From an uncultured Pelagibacteraceae bacterium (lineage in GTDB: Bacteria; Pseudomonadota; Alphaproteobacteria; Pelagibacterales; Pelagibacteraceae), in contig CACJTS010000004.1 in the NCBI GenBank assembly GCA_902596355.1, forward strand, positions 30,487 to 94,486: 64,000 bases of DNA, given 5' to 3'. How positions within the stretch are numbered: the first letter of the stretch is position 1; each line of letters begins with the position of its first letter. The notes under the pieces were generated by a model. It worked only from the letters and a program-made list of their open reading frames with translations. It had not been told where the DNA came from and ran no database searches. A program made the position numbers and the translations under genes. Positions 45,995 through 54,259 of the stretch are shown piece after piece.

Positions 45995-46017
45995 ATTTAT
46001 TACGCATAGCAGTAACT

Positions 46018-46094
46018 CACTAGTGGGCGAACCCTCGCTGACTAGTGTCGATCTCTTTGTTTCCAAAGACACCGCAAAGTTAATGTTTTTGCGG
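46018..46094 (-). ncRNA. Three-hairpin structured leader upstream of ffh
   Basis: Read on the minus strand, 5' to 3': hairpin 1, CCGCAAA (46094-46088) pairing with TTTGCGG (46078-46072) around a 9-base loop; hairpin 2, TCTTTG (46069-46064) with CAAAGA (46059-46054) closed by a GAAA tetraloop; hairpin 3, CACTAGT (46047-46041) with ACTAGTG (46024-46018), plus an inner GCGA/TCGC stem. The segment is markedly more GC-rich than its surroundings. It ends 23 bases before the ffh ATG. I do not recognise the family: it lacks the conserved GGAA-loop/internal-loop core of SRP RNA. It may be a cis-regulatory leader or a small RNA. Confidence 0.6.
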
Positions 46095-46114
46095 AAACGG
46101 CAACAACCTATAAT
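46086..46114 (+). promoter_or_regulatory. Candidate dapF promoter
   Basis: A perfect -10 TATAAT (46109-46114) lies 41 bases before the dapF ATG; the -35 region TTTTTG (46086-46091, 17-base spacer) is poor. The same interval has, on the minus strand, TTGACT (46132-46127) with TAGGTT (46110-46105) 16 bases on, a possible divergent promoter for the ffh leader. The -10 is embedded in an inverted repeat AACCT/AGGTT (46105-46109, 46117-46121). Confidence 0.4.
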
Positions 46115-46154
46115 AGAGGTTCAAAAAGTCAATAAATAAGTTAAATATCTATAT

Positions 46155-46979
46155 ATGGATATTAAAGCTTTTAAAATGGACGGTTTAGGTAATGATTTTG
46201 TCATCATAGATAATAGGCAAACAATTACAAATTTGACGAAAGAGCAAATAATAAAGATTTGTGACAGAAAATTTATTGGTTGCGACCAACTAATATTGAT
46301 TAAAAAAAATGATATTTCAGATGCTTCACTGGAATTTTATAATTCAGATGGAGGAATGTCTGGTGCGTGTGGAAATGGTACACGATGTATTGCAGATTTA
46401 TTAGGCAAAGAAAATAATAAAAAAGAAATTGTCCTAACAACTTTATCTGGCAAATTAAAATCAAATATTGTTGGAGAAAAAATGGTTTCTACAGAAATAG
46501 GTGTTGCAAAAACAAATTGGGATGAGATTCCATTGTCTAAAGAATTAAATACGAATAATTTAGAAATTAAAATTAATGACACAAATAATAACGAATTTTC
46601 TGGCGGAACTGCTGTAAATGTCGGAAACCCACATGTAGTTTTTTTTGTTGGTAATATCGAAAATTATGAAATTGAAAAAATTGGACCAAAAATTGAAACT
46701 CACTCTCTATTTCCAGAAAAATGTAATGTTACTTTAGCAACTATTGTTAACAAAGAATTGATAAAAGTTAGAGTGTGGGAAAGAGGAGCTGGACTTACCA
46801 AAGCTTGTGGAACTGCAGCTTGCGCAACAGCTTTTGCTGCAAAACAAAACGGGCTGGTAAATGATAAAGTTGATATTGAATTTTCTACAGGTAGATTGAG
46901 AATTTCAATTGATGAAAACAATAGTATTCATATGAAAGGACCAGTTTCAGACATTGAGGAGATAAATTTTAAAATTTAA
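46155..46979 (+). CDS. dapF: Diaminopimelate epimerase
   Basis: Interconverts LL- and meso-diaminopimelate for lysine and murein synthesis, without cofactor. The two catalytic cysteines are Cys72 in GACGNGTRC and Cys218 in KACGTAACA; the start MDIKAFKMDGLGNDFVIID is typical. Length 274. The stop overlaps the ftsY start by one base. Confidence 0.96.
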   Translation: MDIKAFKMDGLGNDFVIIDNRQTITNLTKEQIIKICDRKFIGCDQLILIKKNDISDASLEFYNSDGGMSGACGNGTRCIADLLGKENNKKEIVLTTLSGKLKSNIVGEKMVSTEIGVAKTNWDEIPLSKELNTNNLEIKINDTNNNEFSGGTAVNVGNPHVVFFVGNIENYEIEKIGPKIETHSLFPEKCNVTLATIVNKELIKVRVWERGAGLTKACGTAACATAFAAKQNGLVNDKVDIEFSTGRLRISIDENNSIHMKGPVSDIEEINFKI

Positions 46980-47896
46980 TGGGAATTTTAGAAAAATTTA
47001 AATCAGGTTTTAAAAAAAGTGCCTCAGCTTTTACAACGGGTTTAAGAGATATAGTTATAAAAAAAGAGATTGATGACAAAACATTAGACAAAATTGAAGA
47101 TTACTTAATTCAATCGGATGTTGGTATTGTTTCGGCTTCAGAAATAAGAGAAATAATTTCTCAAAGAAAAATTGATCCCAATAAAGATTTAACCGACGAA
47201 ATAAATAATATTTTAAAAAATTATATTATTTCAATTATGAAACCTTTGGAAAATATTGAATTCTTCAAAAAAAAAGAAAAATTAAATGCAACATTAATTT
47301 CAGGTGTTAATGGTGTTGGAAAGACAACTACTATTGGAAAAATAAGCAAAATATTAAAGAGTAATGGAAACAAAGTAATGCTAGCTGCATCAGATACTTT
47401 TAGAGCAGCAGCTATAGAACAACTAGAAAATTGGGCAAACAAAGTTGATGTTCAAATTACAAAATCATCTCAAGGCTCTGATCCTGCATCAGTCGCTTAC
47501 AAGGCTATTGAAGAAGCATTAAACAATAATTTTAATCAAGTTTTAATTGATACTGCTGGAAGATTACAAAATAAAAAAAATTTAATGGAAGAATATAAAA
47601 AAATTGCAAACGTTACTAAAAAAATTGATCCTGATGCTCCACATGATGTTATTTTAGTTTTGGATGCAACTTCGGGTCAAAATGTAATTAATCAAGTTGA
47701 AGAATTTAATAAAATTATCCCAATAACTGGTCTTATTATGACAAAATTAGATGGCACAGCAAAAGGAGGTATTCTTTTAGCTGTTGCTAAAAAATATAAA
47801 CTACCAATTATTGCACTTGGATTGGGTGAAAAAGAAGATGATTTACAAATTTTTGAGGCTGAAAAATTTGCAGAAGCATTTACTCAAATTAATTAA
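46979..47896 (+). CDS. ftsY: SRP receptor GTPase FtsY
   Basis: Membrane-associated receptor for the signal recognition particle. Compact 305-residue form: N domain 1-95 preceded by only a short amphipathic start (MGILEKFKSGFKKSASAF), G domain with GVNGVGKTTT (109-118), DTFRAAAIEQL, DTAGRLQ and TKLDGTAKGG. It lacks the long acidic A domain of E. coli, as in many alphaproteobacteria. Follows dapF directly and faces ffh across the structured leader. The end overlaps a convergent gene by 8 bases. Confidence 0.95.
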   Translation: MGILEKFKSGFKKSASAFTTGLRDIVIKKEIDDKTLDKIEDYLIQSDVGIVSASEIREIISQRKIDPNKDLTDEINNILKNYIISIMKPLENIEFFKKKEKLNATLISGVNGVGKTTTIGKISKILKSNGNKVMLAASDTFRAAAIEQLENWANKVDVQITKSSQGSDPASVAYKAIEEALNNNFNQVLIDTAGRLQNKKNLMEEYKKIANVTKKIDPDAPHDVILVLDATSGQNVINQVEEFNKIIPITGLIMTKLDGTAKGGILLAVAKKYKLPIIALGLGEKEDDLQIFEAEKFAEAFTQIN

Positions 47897-48452
47897 TTAA
47901 GGCACTGGAAATTAAAGGTTTATAAAAACTACATTTATAGTGTTCTTTAAATTCATAATGTCCACAATTTTTAGCTATCGAGGAAATAATAAAATCAAAT
48001 TTTCCATTTACAGGATAAAGCTCTAGCTTTTTTTCAACAATATCAAATTTAAAATTAGCTTTTAAACTTTTTACTGCACTAATCATCACCAAAGTTTTGT
48101 TATCTTTTAAAAGATAATATGCAAAATCATCTGGGAAAACTGGGAAATTATACTCTTGCAAAAAATATTTTGCTGTTTTTGGAAACCATTCATAAGAGAT
48201 TAATGGCAAAGACTCTTTTGTTTTGTAGTTATAAATATAAAGATCTTTTGGAAAATCATTAATATAATTTGAATTTTCTCCTCGAGCTAATACGGCTTTT
48301 TCACGGGTTTTAAAATATAATGCAAAATTTTCATCATGTGAATTCATTTGATCAATATGAAAAAGGCTGTCTACAGATGCTAAGTTTTCTTTAGCATTTG
48401 AAAAATTACTTAAAGAAAAAAAGATAATAAAAAATAAGAAAAAATTTTTCAT
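47889..48452 (-). CDS. Secreted protein of unknown function
   Basis: I do not recognise this gene. It codes 187 residues with a clear signal peptide (MKNFFLFFIIFFSLSNFSNA, probable cleavage before KEN), so the product is likely periplasmic. The mature part is mixed, with Tyr/Phe-rich stretches (FALYFKTREKAVLARGE, YIYNYKTKESLPLISYEWFPKTAKY) and a C-terminal pair of cysteines in KNCGHYEFKEHYKCSFYKP that could form a disulfide. No catalytic motif or repeat is seen. It stands alone, 48 bases after the hydrolase gene, with its 3' end overlapping ftsY. Confidence 0.75.
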   Translation of the reverse strand: MKNFFLFFIIFFSLSNFSNAKENLASVDSLFHIDQMNSHDENFALYFKTREKAVLARGENSNYINDFPKDLYIYNYKTKESLPLISYEWFPKTAKYFLQEYNFPVFPDDFAYYLLKDNKTLVMISAVKSLKANFKFDIVEKKLELYPVNGKFDFIISSIAKNCGHYEFKEHYKCSFYKPLISSALIN

Positions 48453-48500
48453 AAATTAATTTAAAAAAAAAATTTGAATTATCTTTGTTTAGATTATGGC

Positions 48501-49319
48501 TTAATTTAAACTATCAACAAACGATTTAAGAGCTAATACAAGTTTATCATCATATTCCATCATATGATCGTCATATTTTGTAAAATATGAATATTTAGGT
48601 TCACTTGCTAAATTAAAAATTTTTTTACCCATCCAAAATGGAACTATTTGATCAGCCTCACCATGCATTACTAATACTGGAATATTAATATTTTTAATTT
48701 TTTCATTATTTTCATACTTATCCTTTAAAATTAAACCTACTGGAATATATGGATAAAAATTTTTCGCAGCCTCTATCATTGATGTGAAGGGCGTTTCTAA
48801 GATTAATCCTGCAAAATTTTTATTCTGAGTAATTTCAGTAGCAATGCCAGTTCCTAAAGACTCTCCATAAATAATCATATCTTCTTCTTTTAAACCTTTT
48901 TCTTTAAGCCAGTTTATTGTACTAGCACCATCTGTATAAAGACCCTCCTCACTTGGTTTTCCTTTATTGCCACTAAACCCTCTCCATGCAATAATTAAAA
49001 AATTAACATCCATGTCTTTAAAATGATTTAATTTGTGGATTCTGTTTTCAAGTGTCCCTGCATTTCCGTGAAAATAAACTATTGTTTTATAACTTTTTAA
49101 ATTTTTATTATGAAACCAGCCTAAAAGATTAATATTATCTGTTGTTTTGATAGTAACTTTTTCAATGTTAACTTCTAAATTATCTCCAGAATAATTATTC
49201 TCATCGGGATGATACATTAAATTTCTTTGAAAAAAGAATAAGAAAATTAAAACAATAAAGTAAATAGCAACGATACCAATAAATAATTCCAAAAAAAAAT
49301 TCCTACGTTTTATTTTCAT
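48501..49319 (-). CDS. Membrane-anchored alpha/beta hydrolase (BEM46/YfhR type)
   Basis: A 272-residue alpha/beta hydrolase with one N-terminal membrane segment (about residues 9-31) after a basic start, so the catalytic domain probably faces the periplasm. HGNAGT (84-89) is the oxyanion loop, Ser154 in YGESLGTG the nucleophile, Asp in HGEADQIVPF and His in YDDHMMEYD near the end. The layout matches the ABHD13/BEM46 family, whose substrates are mostly unknown. It overlaps the MFS gene by 17 bases and ends the TRAP-1 run. Confidence 0.85.
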   Translation of the reverse strand: MKIKRRNFFLELFIGIVAIYFIVLIFLFFFQRNLMYHPDENNYSGDNLEVNIEKVTIKTTDNINLLGWFHNKNLKSYKTIVYFHGNAGTLENRIHKLNHFKDMDVNFLIIAWRGFSGNKGKPSEEGLYTDGASTINWLKEKGLKEEDMIIYGESLGTGIATEITQNKNFAGLILETPFTSMIEAAKNFYPYIPVGLILKDKYENNEKIKNINIPVLVMHGEADQIVPFWMGKKIFNLASEPKYSYFTKYDDHMMEYDDKLVLALKSFVDSLN

Positions 49320-50541
49320 ATTTTTTTCTATTTAATATTAAAAAAAATATATAAGAAATAATACTTAAGATTAAGAAAACTGAAAAAGCTGATTTAAAAG
49401 CAAATATTTCCGTACGGCCCATGCCTTTAACAATATCTATCACTAAGCCCATTAGCCATTGCATTATGAATGTTCCTGCGAATATTAATAAATTGAATGA
49501 GGTTAGTGCTTTACCAGCAGAATAACCTGAAAAAGAAAGGCCCACAGCTGGCTGTGTAACTGATAAAAAAATTGAACTTAAAATAAACAGGGTTATGTAG
49601 AATGCACCCGCTTTTGGACCTAGCAATATAATCACTAACATTACAGAAAAACTAATTGGTAAACCTAATTTAAGTATTCTTTTTGCAGTAAAACCTATAC
49701 CTGAAATTTTTGGTAAAAAATAACCCCACAAAAAAAAGGATACTAACATAGTTACATTAATCCAAAATAATCCTGTAGCGCTCTGAAGTGGTGTATAACC
49801 AGCAACTCTAGTCATCCATGGTCCTGCCCATAAAGTTTGTATAGCCATTAAGCCCCCATAATTAAATAAACCCATTGGAATTACACTTATAAAAAATCTA
49901 TTTTTCCAAACTTCTGATAAAGTTCCAGCATTGCTTGGCTCTTCTAACTCTTTATTTTTAGTTAAATTCCATTTTGGAATGAAAACTAACATTAAAAAAA
50001 TACTAATTAAAATTAAGATAGCGATACCACCAAATATCCATCTCCATCCGAAACTAGGCAATAAAAGTTGTATAGGCAATGTGGATGACAAAAAACCTAA
50101 TGACGCAATCATTAGCATCCATGAGTTTGCTCTTTGTTGTTGATTTTCTGCATACCATATTCTGTAACCAGTTAATGGAGCCATTAAACAAGCGCTAACA
50201 CCTACACCGATTAGAATTCGCGAAACTAATAATCCAGAAAAACTTTCAGCTAAAGCAAATGATCCTGTTCCAACTAATGCGATTAATAAAAAGGATGAGA
50301 CAATTTTTTTTGGACCATATTTGTCTAACAAATATCCAAGCGGTATTTGCATACAAGCGAAACCTAAAAAATAGCCTCCAGCTAATAAACCTAAATCAGC
50401 TGCTGCTAAATTAAATTCTGAGGTTAATACTGGGGAAAGTGTTGCGGTAATTGCACGTAACAAACATGATAAAAAATAACCAAATGCAAATACAAAAAAA
50501 ACAACAATAGCCTGTTTTTTTGGTAAAATATAATTTTCCAT
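49303..50541 (-). CDS. MFS transporter
   Basis: A 412-residue inner-membrane permease of the major facilitator superfamily with about 12 membrane segments. The loop 2-3 motif is present as GYLLDKYGPKKIV, and RILIGVGVSACLMAPLTGYRIWY marks segments 4-5. It resembles the nitrate/organic-anion porters of the MFS_1 family, but the substrate is not readable. It begins 3 bases after the dctM-like gene, so it is probably co-transcribed with the first TRAP system. Confidence 0.85.
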   Translation of the reverse strand: MENYILPKKQAIVVFFVFAFGYFLSCLLRAITATLSPVLTSEFNLAAADLGLLAGGYFLGFACMQIPLGYLLDKYGPKKIVSSFLLIALVGTGSFALAESFSGLLVSRILIGVGVSACLMAPLTGYRIWYAENQQQRANSWMLMIASLGFLSSTLPIQLLLPSFGWRWIFGGIAILILISIFLMLVFIPKWNLTKNKELEEPSNAGTLSEVWKNRFFISVIPMGLFNYGGLMAIQTLWAGPWMTRVAGYTPLQSATGLFWINVTMLVSFFLWGYFLPKISGIGFTAKRILKLGLPISFSVMLVIILLGPKAGAFYITLFILSSIFLSVTQPAVGLSFSGYSAGKALTSFNLLIFAGTFIMQWLMGLVIDIVKGMGRTEIFAFKSAFSVFLILSIISYIFFLILNRKKYENKT

Positions 50542-50544
50542 TAA

Positions 50545-53196
50545 TTAAAAGTTTAAAGATATATCTCTATGAACTGAGTTACATCTGGCAACAAATTTAG
50601 CTTGTTCTTTCGTCAATCTTGACTGAAGTCTTAATCCAATATTATTTTTAATAACTTCATTATATTTTATTAACTCAGGTAATAAATTTTTATTAGCATC
50701 TTCTCTCCATGAAACTTCTTTATCAAATAAATTAAAGGTTTCTGAGCTGGCAAGTAATAATTTCTGTTCATCGACTTCATCATTATCTATAACAGTTATT
50801 AAATCATCTAATTTATTTGCAAATTCTTCAGTACCTGAAATTTCGCTTAATTTTTCAAAAAGACTATCAATTATTGAAATTGAATTTTCATAGTCTTTAT
50901 TATCTAATAAATATTTTAATTCTTTTATTTCAGATGAGAGGTTTTTTAACTTTTCATGGTCATTAATAAATAATGCTATTTGATCTAAGTTATCATATGC
51001 TTCATCAACATTTTTTCTGTAACGTTTTGTCCTAGTATTTTTCGCCTTTTGAAGTGTTTCAAATTCTTTATTTCGAAATTCCCAAGTTTCAGGTATTTGG
51101 TTTTTAAGTTCAGTTATTTCTAATTTATAATTTTCTATTTTAAGTTCTAGTTTATTTTTATTTGATGTATCATCCTTGTCTAAATTTCTAATTTCTGATT
51201 TTAACTTTTTAATTTTATTATCAATTTTTCTAATTTTCTTCTGTTTTTTTCTAACAGAAAAATGAAGGTCTCTATAATCCTCTGCAAATAAATTATATTC
51301 CTCCTCAGTTTTTTGAAGTTTTTTAACTATTGCAAAAGTTCCAAGTGCATTATCAAAATGTTCTTCAAATATATCTAATTTATCTACTGGCAAATTTGCA
51401 GGCACTAGTTTTTGAAAATTATTTATTGCACTTTTAATTTGACTCTCATTATTATTATAAATAGCAAATTTATACTCTTGTAGGCAGTATTGTAATTTTG
51501 GATTCATTGGTGGTGGTGCAACATTAGAAGTTAAATAAGTTCGTGCTGGCAAATAGTTTACTAATGATGGATAAAAACCAACAATACCAAGACCAATAAG
51601 TTGAAGAATTATAAAAGGAACAACTCCTTTCCAAATATTCAATGTAGTTACTAATTTTGATGCAACTCCTTTTAAGTAAAATAATGCAAAACCAAATGGT
51701 GGGGTTAAAAAAGATGTTTGTAAATTAACTCCTATCATAACGCCTAGCCAAATTGCACTTACATTTGCACCTGGTTCGGCTAATAATATTGGTGCAATGA
51801 TTGGAACAACAACTACCGCAATTTCAATAAAATCAAGAAAGAAACCTAATAAAAAGATTACAGCCATTACAACAATAAACTGCGTCCAAAATCCACCTGG
51901 TAAATCTTGTAAAAAATCTCTTACTAGCTCTTCACCTCCAAAAGCTCTAAAACCAGAAGTTAACATTGCTGCACCCAAGAGAATTATAAATACCATTGAA
52001 GTAGTTACACATGTTTCCGTAACAACTTCTTTCAAGACATTGTCGATCTTATAGGATCTCCAAAAACTCCATATAATTCCAACTAAAAACGTAAATGTAA
52101 AAAATCCTGTAACCAATATTGCTGTTAAATCTCTCGTATCAACAGCTTTAATATTTAAATTATAATTCTTAGCGAGAAAAAATATAGGTATTACTGAAGC
52201 AACTGAGATTATTATTGGATAATATGCGTCTTTCCTACCTTTGTGAAGACGATAACCTGCCATCATTGTTGCTCCAATTGCTCCGATAGAACCAGCTTGA
52301 TTTACTGTGGCAATACCCATCAATATAGATCCAAGCACAGCAAATATTAATGCAAGAGGTGGAATTATTACCCCAACAACTTTTATCCAAAATTTAAAGT
52401 CAAAACTTCCTTTAAATGTTACTGGTGGTGCAGCTTTTGGATTTATTCTTGCATAAACAAAAACATATAACATATATAAACCAACCAAAACTAATCCAGG
52501 TAACAATGCTCCTAAAAACATATCACCAGCACTAGTAGAACCTACTCTAAACTCTCCAGGCATATTAAATTCACCTGTTAAAATTTTATAATCCGTCTGT
52601 CGTATTGTATTAGCTACATCAGCCGCACTAGCTAACTGATCAGCAATAATAATTAAAACAATTGATGGAGGTATTATTTGACCCAAAGTTCCTGATGAGC
52701 AAACGATACCACTTGCAAGACTTTTGTCATATTTATTATTTAACATGGTTGGTAGTGAAATTAGTCCCATGGCTATAACCGTTGCTCCAACTATACCTGT
52801 AGTTGCTGCAAGTAATGCTCCAACAAAAATTACTGAAATACCCAATCCTCCTGGAATTGGACCAAACAGTTGCCCCATTGTAACTAAAAGATCCTCTGCA
52901 ATCTTGGATTTTTGGAGCATAATCCCCATAAAAATAAATAACGGGATAGCAATTAAAGTATCTGTTTCTACATCCCAATAATTACTCCTGAAATTAGTAA
53001 TCCCAGCAGTCAGCCATTCTTTAGGACCATCGGTTGCAAAATAAGAGCTTACATCTCCTTCAAAAAGATATCCAAAAAAGGCTGCAAGACCTATTGAAAT
53101 AATTGCTGAACCAGGTAAAGCAAAAGCCACGGGAAAACCTGAGGCCAATGCTCCTATCATTATAATTACAAGTAAAGCTAGAAATAAATGTTCCAT
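50545..53196 (-). CDS. TRAP transporter large permease with C-terminal coiled-coil tail
   Basis: The DctM-type subunit that carries the substrate with Na+ in a TRAP system. Residues 1 to about 547 are membrane: IPLFIFMGIMLQKS, TGIVGATVIAMGLISLPTML, CSSGTLGQIIPPSIVLIII and NLQTSFLTPPFGFALFYLKG are family signatures, with some extra segments near 330-390 as in TakM-like forms. The remaining roughly 335 residues are hydrophilic, Lys/Glu-rich and largely helical (KKQKKIRKIDNKIKKLKSEI), predicting coiled coils; ordinary DctM proteins end at the last membrane segment. 3 bases after dctQ. The tail's role is unknown. Confidence 0.9.
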   Translation of the reverse strand: MEHLFLALLVIIMIGALASGFPVAFALPGSAIISIGLAAFFGYLFEGDVSSYFATDGPKEWLTAGITNFRSNYWDVETDTLIAIPLFIFMGIMLQKSKIAEDLLVTMGQLFGPIPGGLGISVIFVGALLAATTGIVGATVIAMGLISLPTMLNNKYDKSLASGIVCSSGTLGQIIPPSIVLIIIADQLASAADVANTIRQTDYKILTGEFNMPGEFRVGSTSAGDMFLGALLPGLVLVGLYMLYVFVYARINPKAAPPVTFKGSFDFKFWIKVVGVIIPPLALIFAVLGSILMGIATVNQAGSIGAIGATMMAGYRLHKGRKDAYYPIIISVASVIPIFFLAKNYNLNIKAVDTRDLTAILVTGFFTFTFLVGIIWSFWRSYKIDNVLKEVVTETCVTTSMVFIILLGAAMLTSGFRAFGGEELVRDFLQDLPGGFWTQFIVVMAVIFLLGFFLDFIEIAVVVVPIIAPILLAEPGANVSAIWLGVMIGVNLQTSFLTPPFGFALFYLKGVASKLVTTLNIWKGVVPFIILQLIGLGIVGFYPSLVNYLPARTYLTSNVAPPPMNPKLQYCLQEYKFAIYNNNESQIKSAINNFQKLVPANLPVDKLDIFEEHFDNALGTFAIVKKLQKTEEEYNLFAEDYRDLHFSVRKKQKKIRKIDNKIKKLKSEIRNLDKDDTSNKNKLELKIENYKLEITELKNQIPETWEFRNKEFETLQKAKNTRTKRYRKNVDEAYDNLDQIALFINDHEKLKNLSSEIKELKYLLDNKDYENSISIIDSLFEKLSEISGTEEFANKLDDLITVIDNDEVDEQKLLLASSETFNLFDKEVSWREDANKNLLPELIKYNEVIKNNIGLRLQSRLTKEQAKFVARCNSVHRDISLNF

Positions 53197-53199
53197 AAT

Positions 53200-54183
53200 T
53201 TAATTTTTCAAAAGTTTGTCGCTACTGCTCATAAAATAACTTGTAAATTGAATTAACATCGAGACGGCAAATACAGCCAAATATACTGCCATCAAATAAA
53301 GTAAATATAATCCGTTAGATCCTTGCTGGGTAATTTCAAAAGAAATAACCGGACCATTAATAATGCTTGCTTTTCCTCCCATGCCCAAAAATAAAACTAT
53401 GAGACATAAAGGTATGCCTAAAATCAATGACCCTATTGAATTAGTCCATGCTTTTTTACGTTCACTAAAACCTGTATATAAAACATCAACCCTGACATGT
53501 CCCTCATGAATTAAAGCATAGGCACTTGCAAAAAGATAAAGAGCAGAATACCAAAATCTTACTAGATCTCCTTGAAATGCTTGTTCATACTCAAAAATAA
53601 ATCTCGATAAAACTATAAAAAATTCACTTCCTACAACAAGTACCGCTAACCAAATAAAACCTACGGATCTAGTAAAATATCCAACTACAAATGAAAGTAA
53701 GATTAATGGAAAATGAACAAATGTAATCCTAAAAGCTGGAACTACTAATTTAATTTTTAAATATTCCCCTAGTAATGGTTCAACTAATTTTTCAACAACT
53801 AAAAACGAGATTATCAAATCTGCAATTCCAACAATTAAAACTGCCCAAAAAGATGAACGAATTATATATGCGGTAAATTTATTTAAAATTTCTGAATCTG
53901 CTTTCAATGTTTGTTTTATTGACCTATTTACATATAAAATTGACAACAATATTGAGGCTAAATAAAAGAATAATTGTAAGTATGCAAAAGTTAAAACTGT
54001 ATCTTCCAATGGTTTACTTAATTTTTTAAATCCAAACAAACCATAATGAGAAAATAAACTTTTTACACCAGGCCACTCAAACCAAACTGTTAAAACGTTA
54101 TTAAATAAAAAAACAAAAGTAGTAGCTAATATTGAGTAGCTAAATATTCTAATTATTATAGGTAAATTGTTTTTTAAATACAT
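53200..54183 (-). CDS. TRAP transporter small permease
   Basis: A 327-residue DctQ-type subunit, larger than the usual 160-220 residues. About eight hydrophobic segments are visible; the DctQ signature lies near 210-235 (HEGHVRVDVLYTGFSERKKAW), in the second half, so the first half adds extra membrane segments. It pairs with the adjacent large permease to form the TRAP-1 membrane complex. A terminator-like hairpin separates it from the binding-protein gene. Confidence 0.87.
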   Translation of the reverse strand: MYLKNNLPIIIRIFSYSILATTFVFLFNNVLTVWFEWPGVKSLFSHYGLFGFKKLSKPLEDTVLTFAYLQLFFYLASILLSILYVNRSIKQTLKADSEILNKFTAYIIRSSFWAVLIVGIADLIISFLVVEKLVEPLLGEYLKIKLVVPAFRITFVHFPLILLSFVVGYFTRSVGFIWLAVLVVGSEFFIVLSRFIFEYEQAFQGDLVRFWYSALYLFASAYALIHEGHVRVDVLYTGFSERKKAWTNSIGSLILGIPLCLIVLFLGMGGKASIINGPVISFEITQQGSNGLYLLYLMAVYLAVFAVSMLIQFTSYFMSSSDKLLKN

Positions 54184-54204
54184 AACTTAAATGAATTTTT
54201 AATT

Positions 54205-54240
54205 TATTAAAAAGGGCCCTAAAAAGGGCCCTAATTTTTA
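54205..54240 (-). terminator. Intercistronic hairpin between TRAP-1 binding protein and permease genes
   Basis: Two copies of AGGGCCCT flank TAAAA. On the minus strand AGGGCCC (54232-54226), a 6-base loop and GGGCCCT (54219-54213) form a 7-bp, mostly G-C stem followed by TTTT. It begins 28 bases past the binding-protein stop. It should end most transcripts after the binding-protein gene or protect their 3' ends, leaving less mRNA for dctQM. Confidence 0.8.
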
Positions 54241-54259
54241 ATTAATTATAAATCTAACT

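Noticed and set aside
45995..46072. In-frame N-terminal extension of Ffh from an upstream start at 46072
   Set aside because: Ffh proteins start at [13 protein letters not shown] sequences; the extension has no family similarity and would translate the hairpin region.
46001..46125. SRP (4.5S) RNA between ffh and dapF
   Set aside because: Neither strand shows the conserved GGAA-tetraloop hairpin with its symmetric and asymmetric internal loops; hairpin 2 has a GAAA loop on a plain helix.
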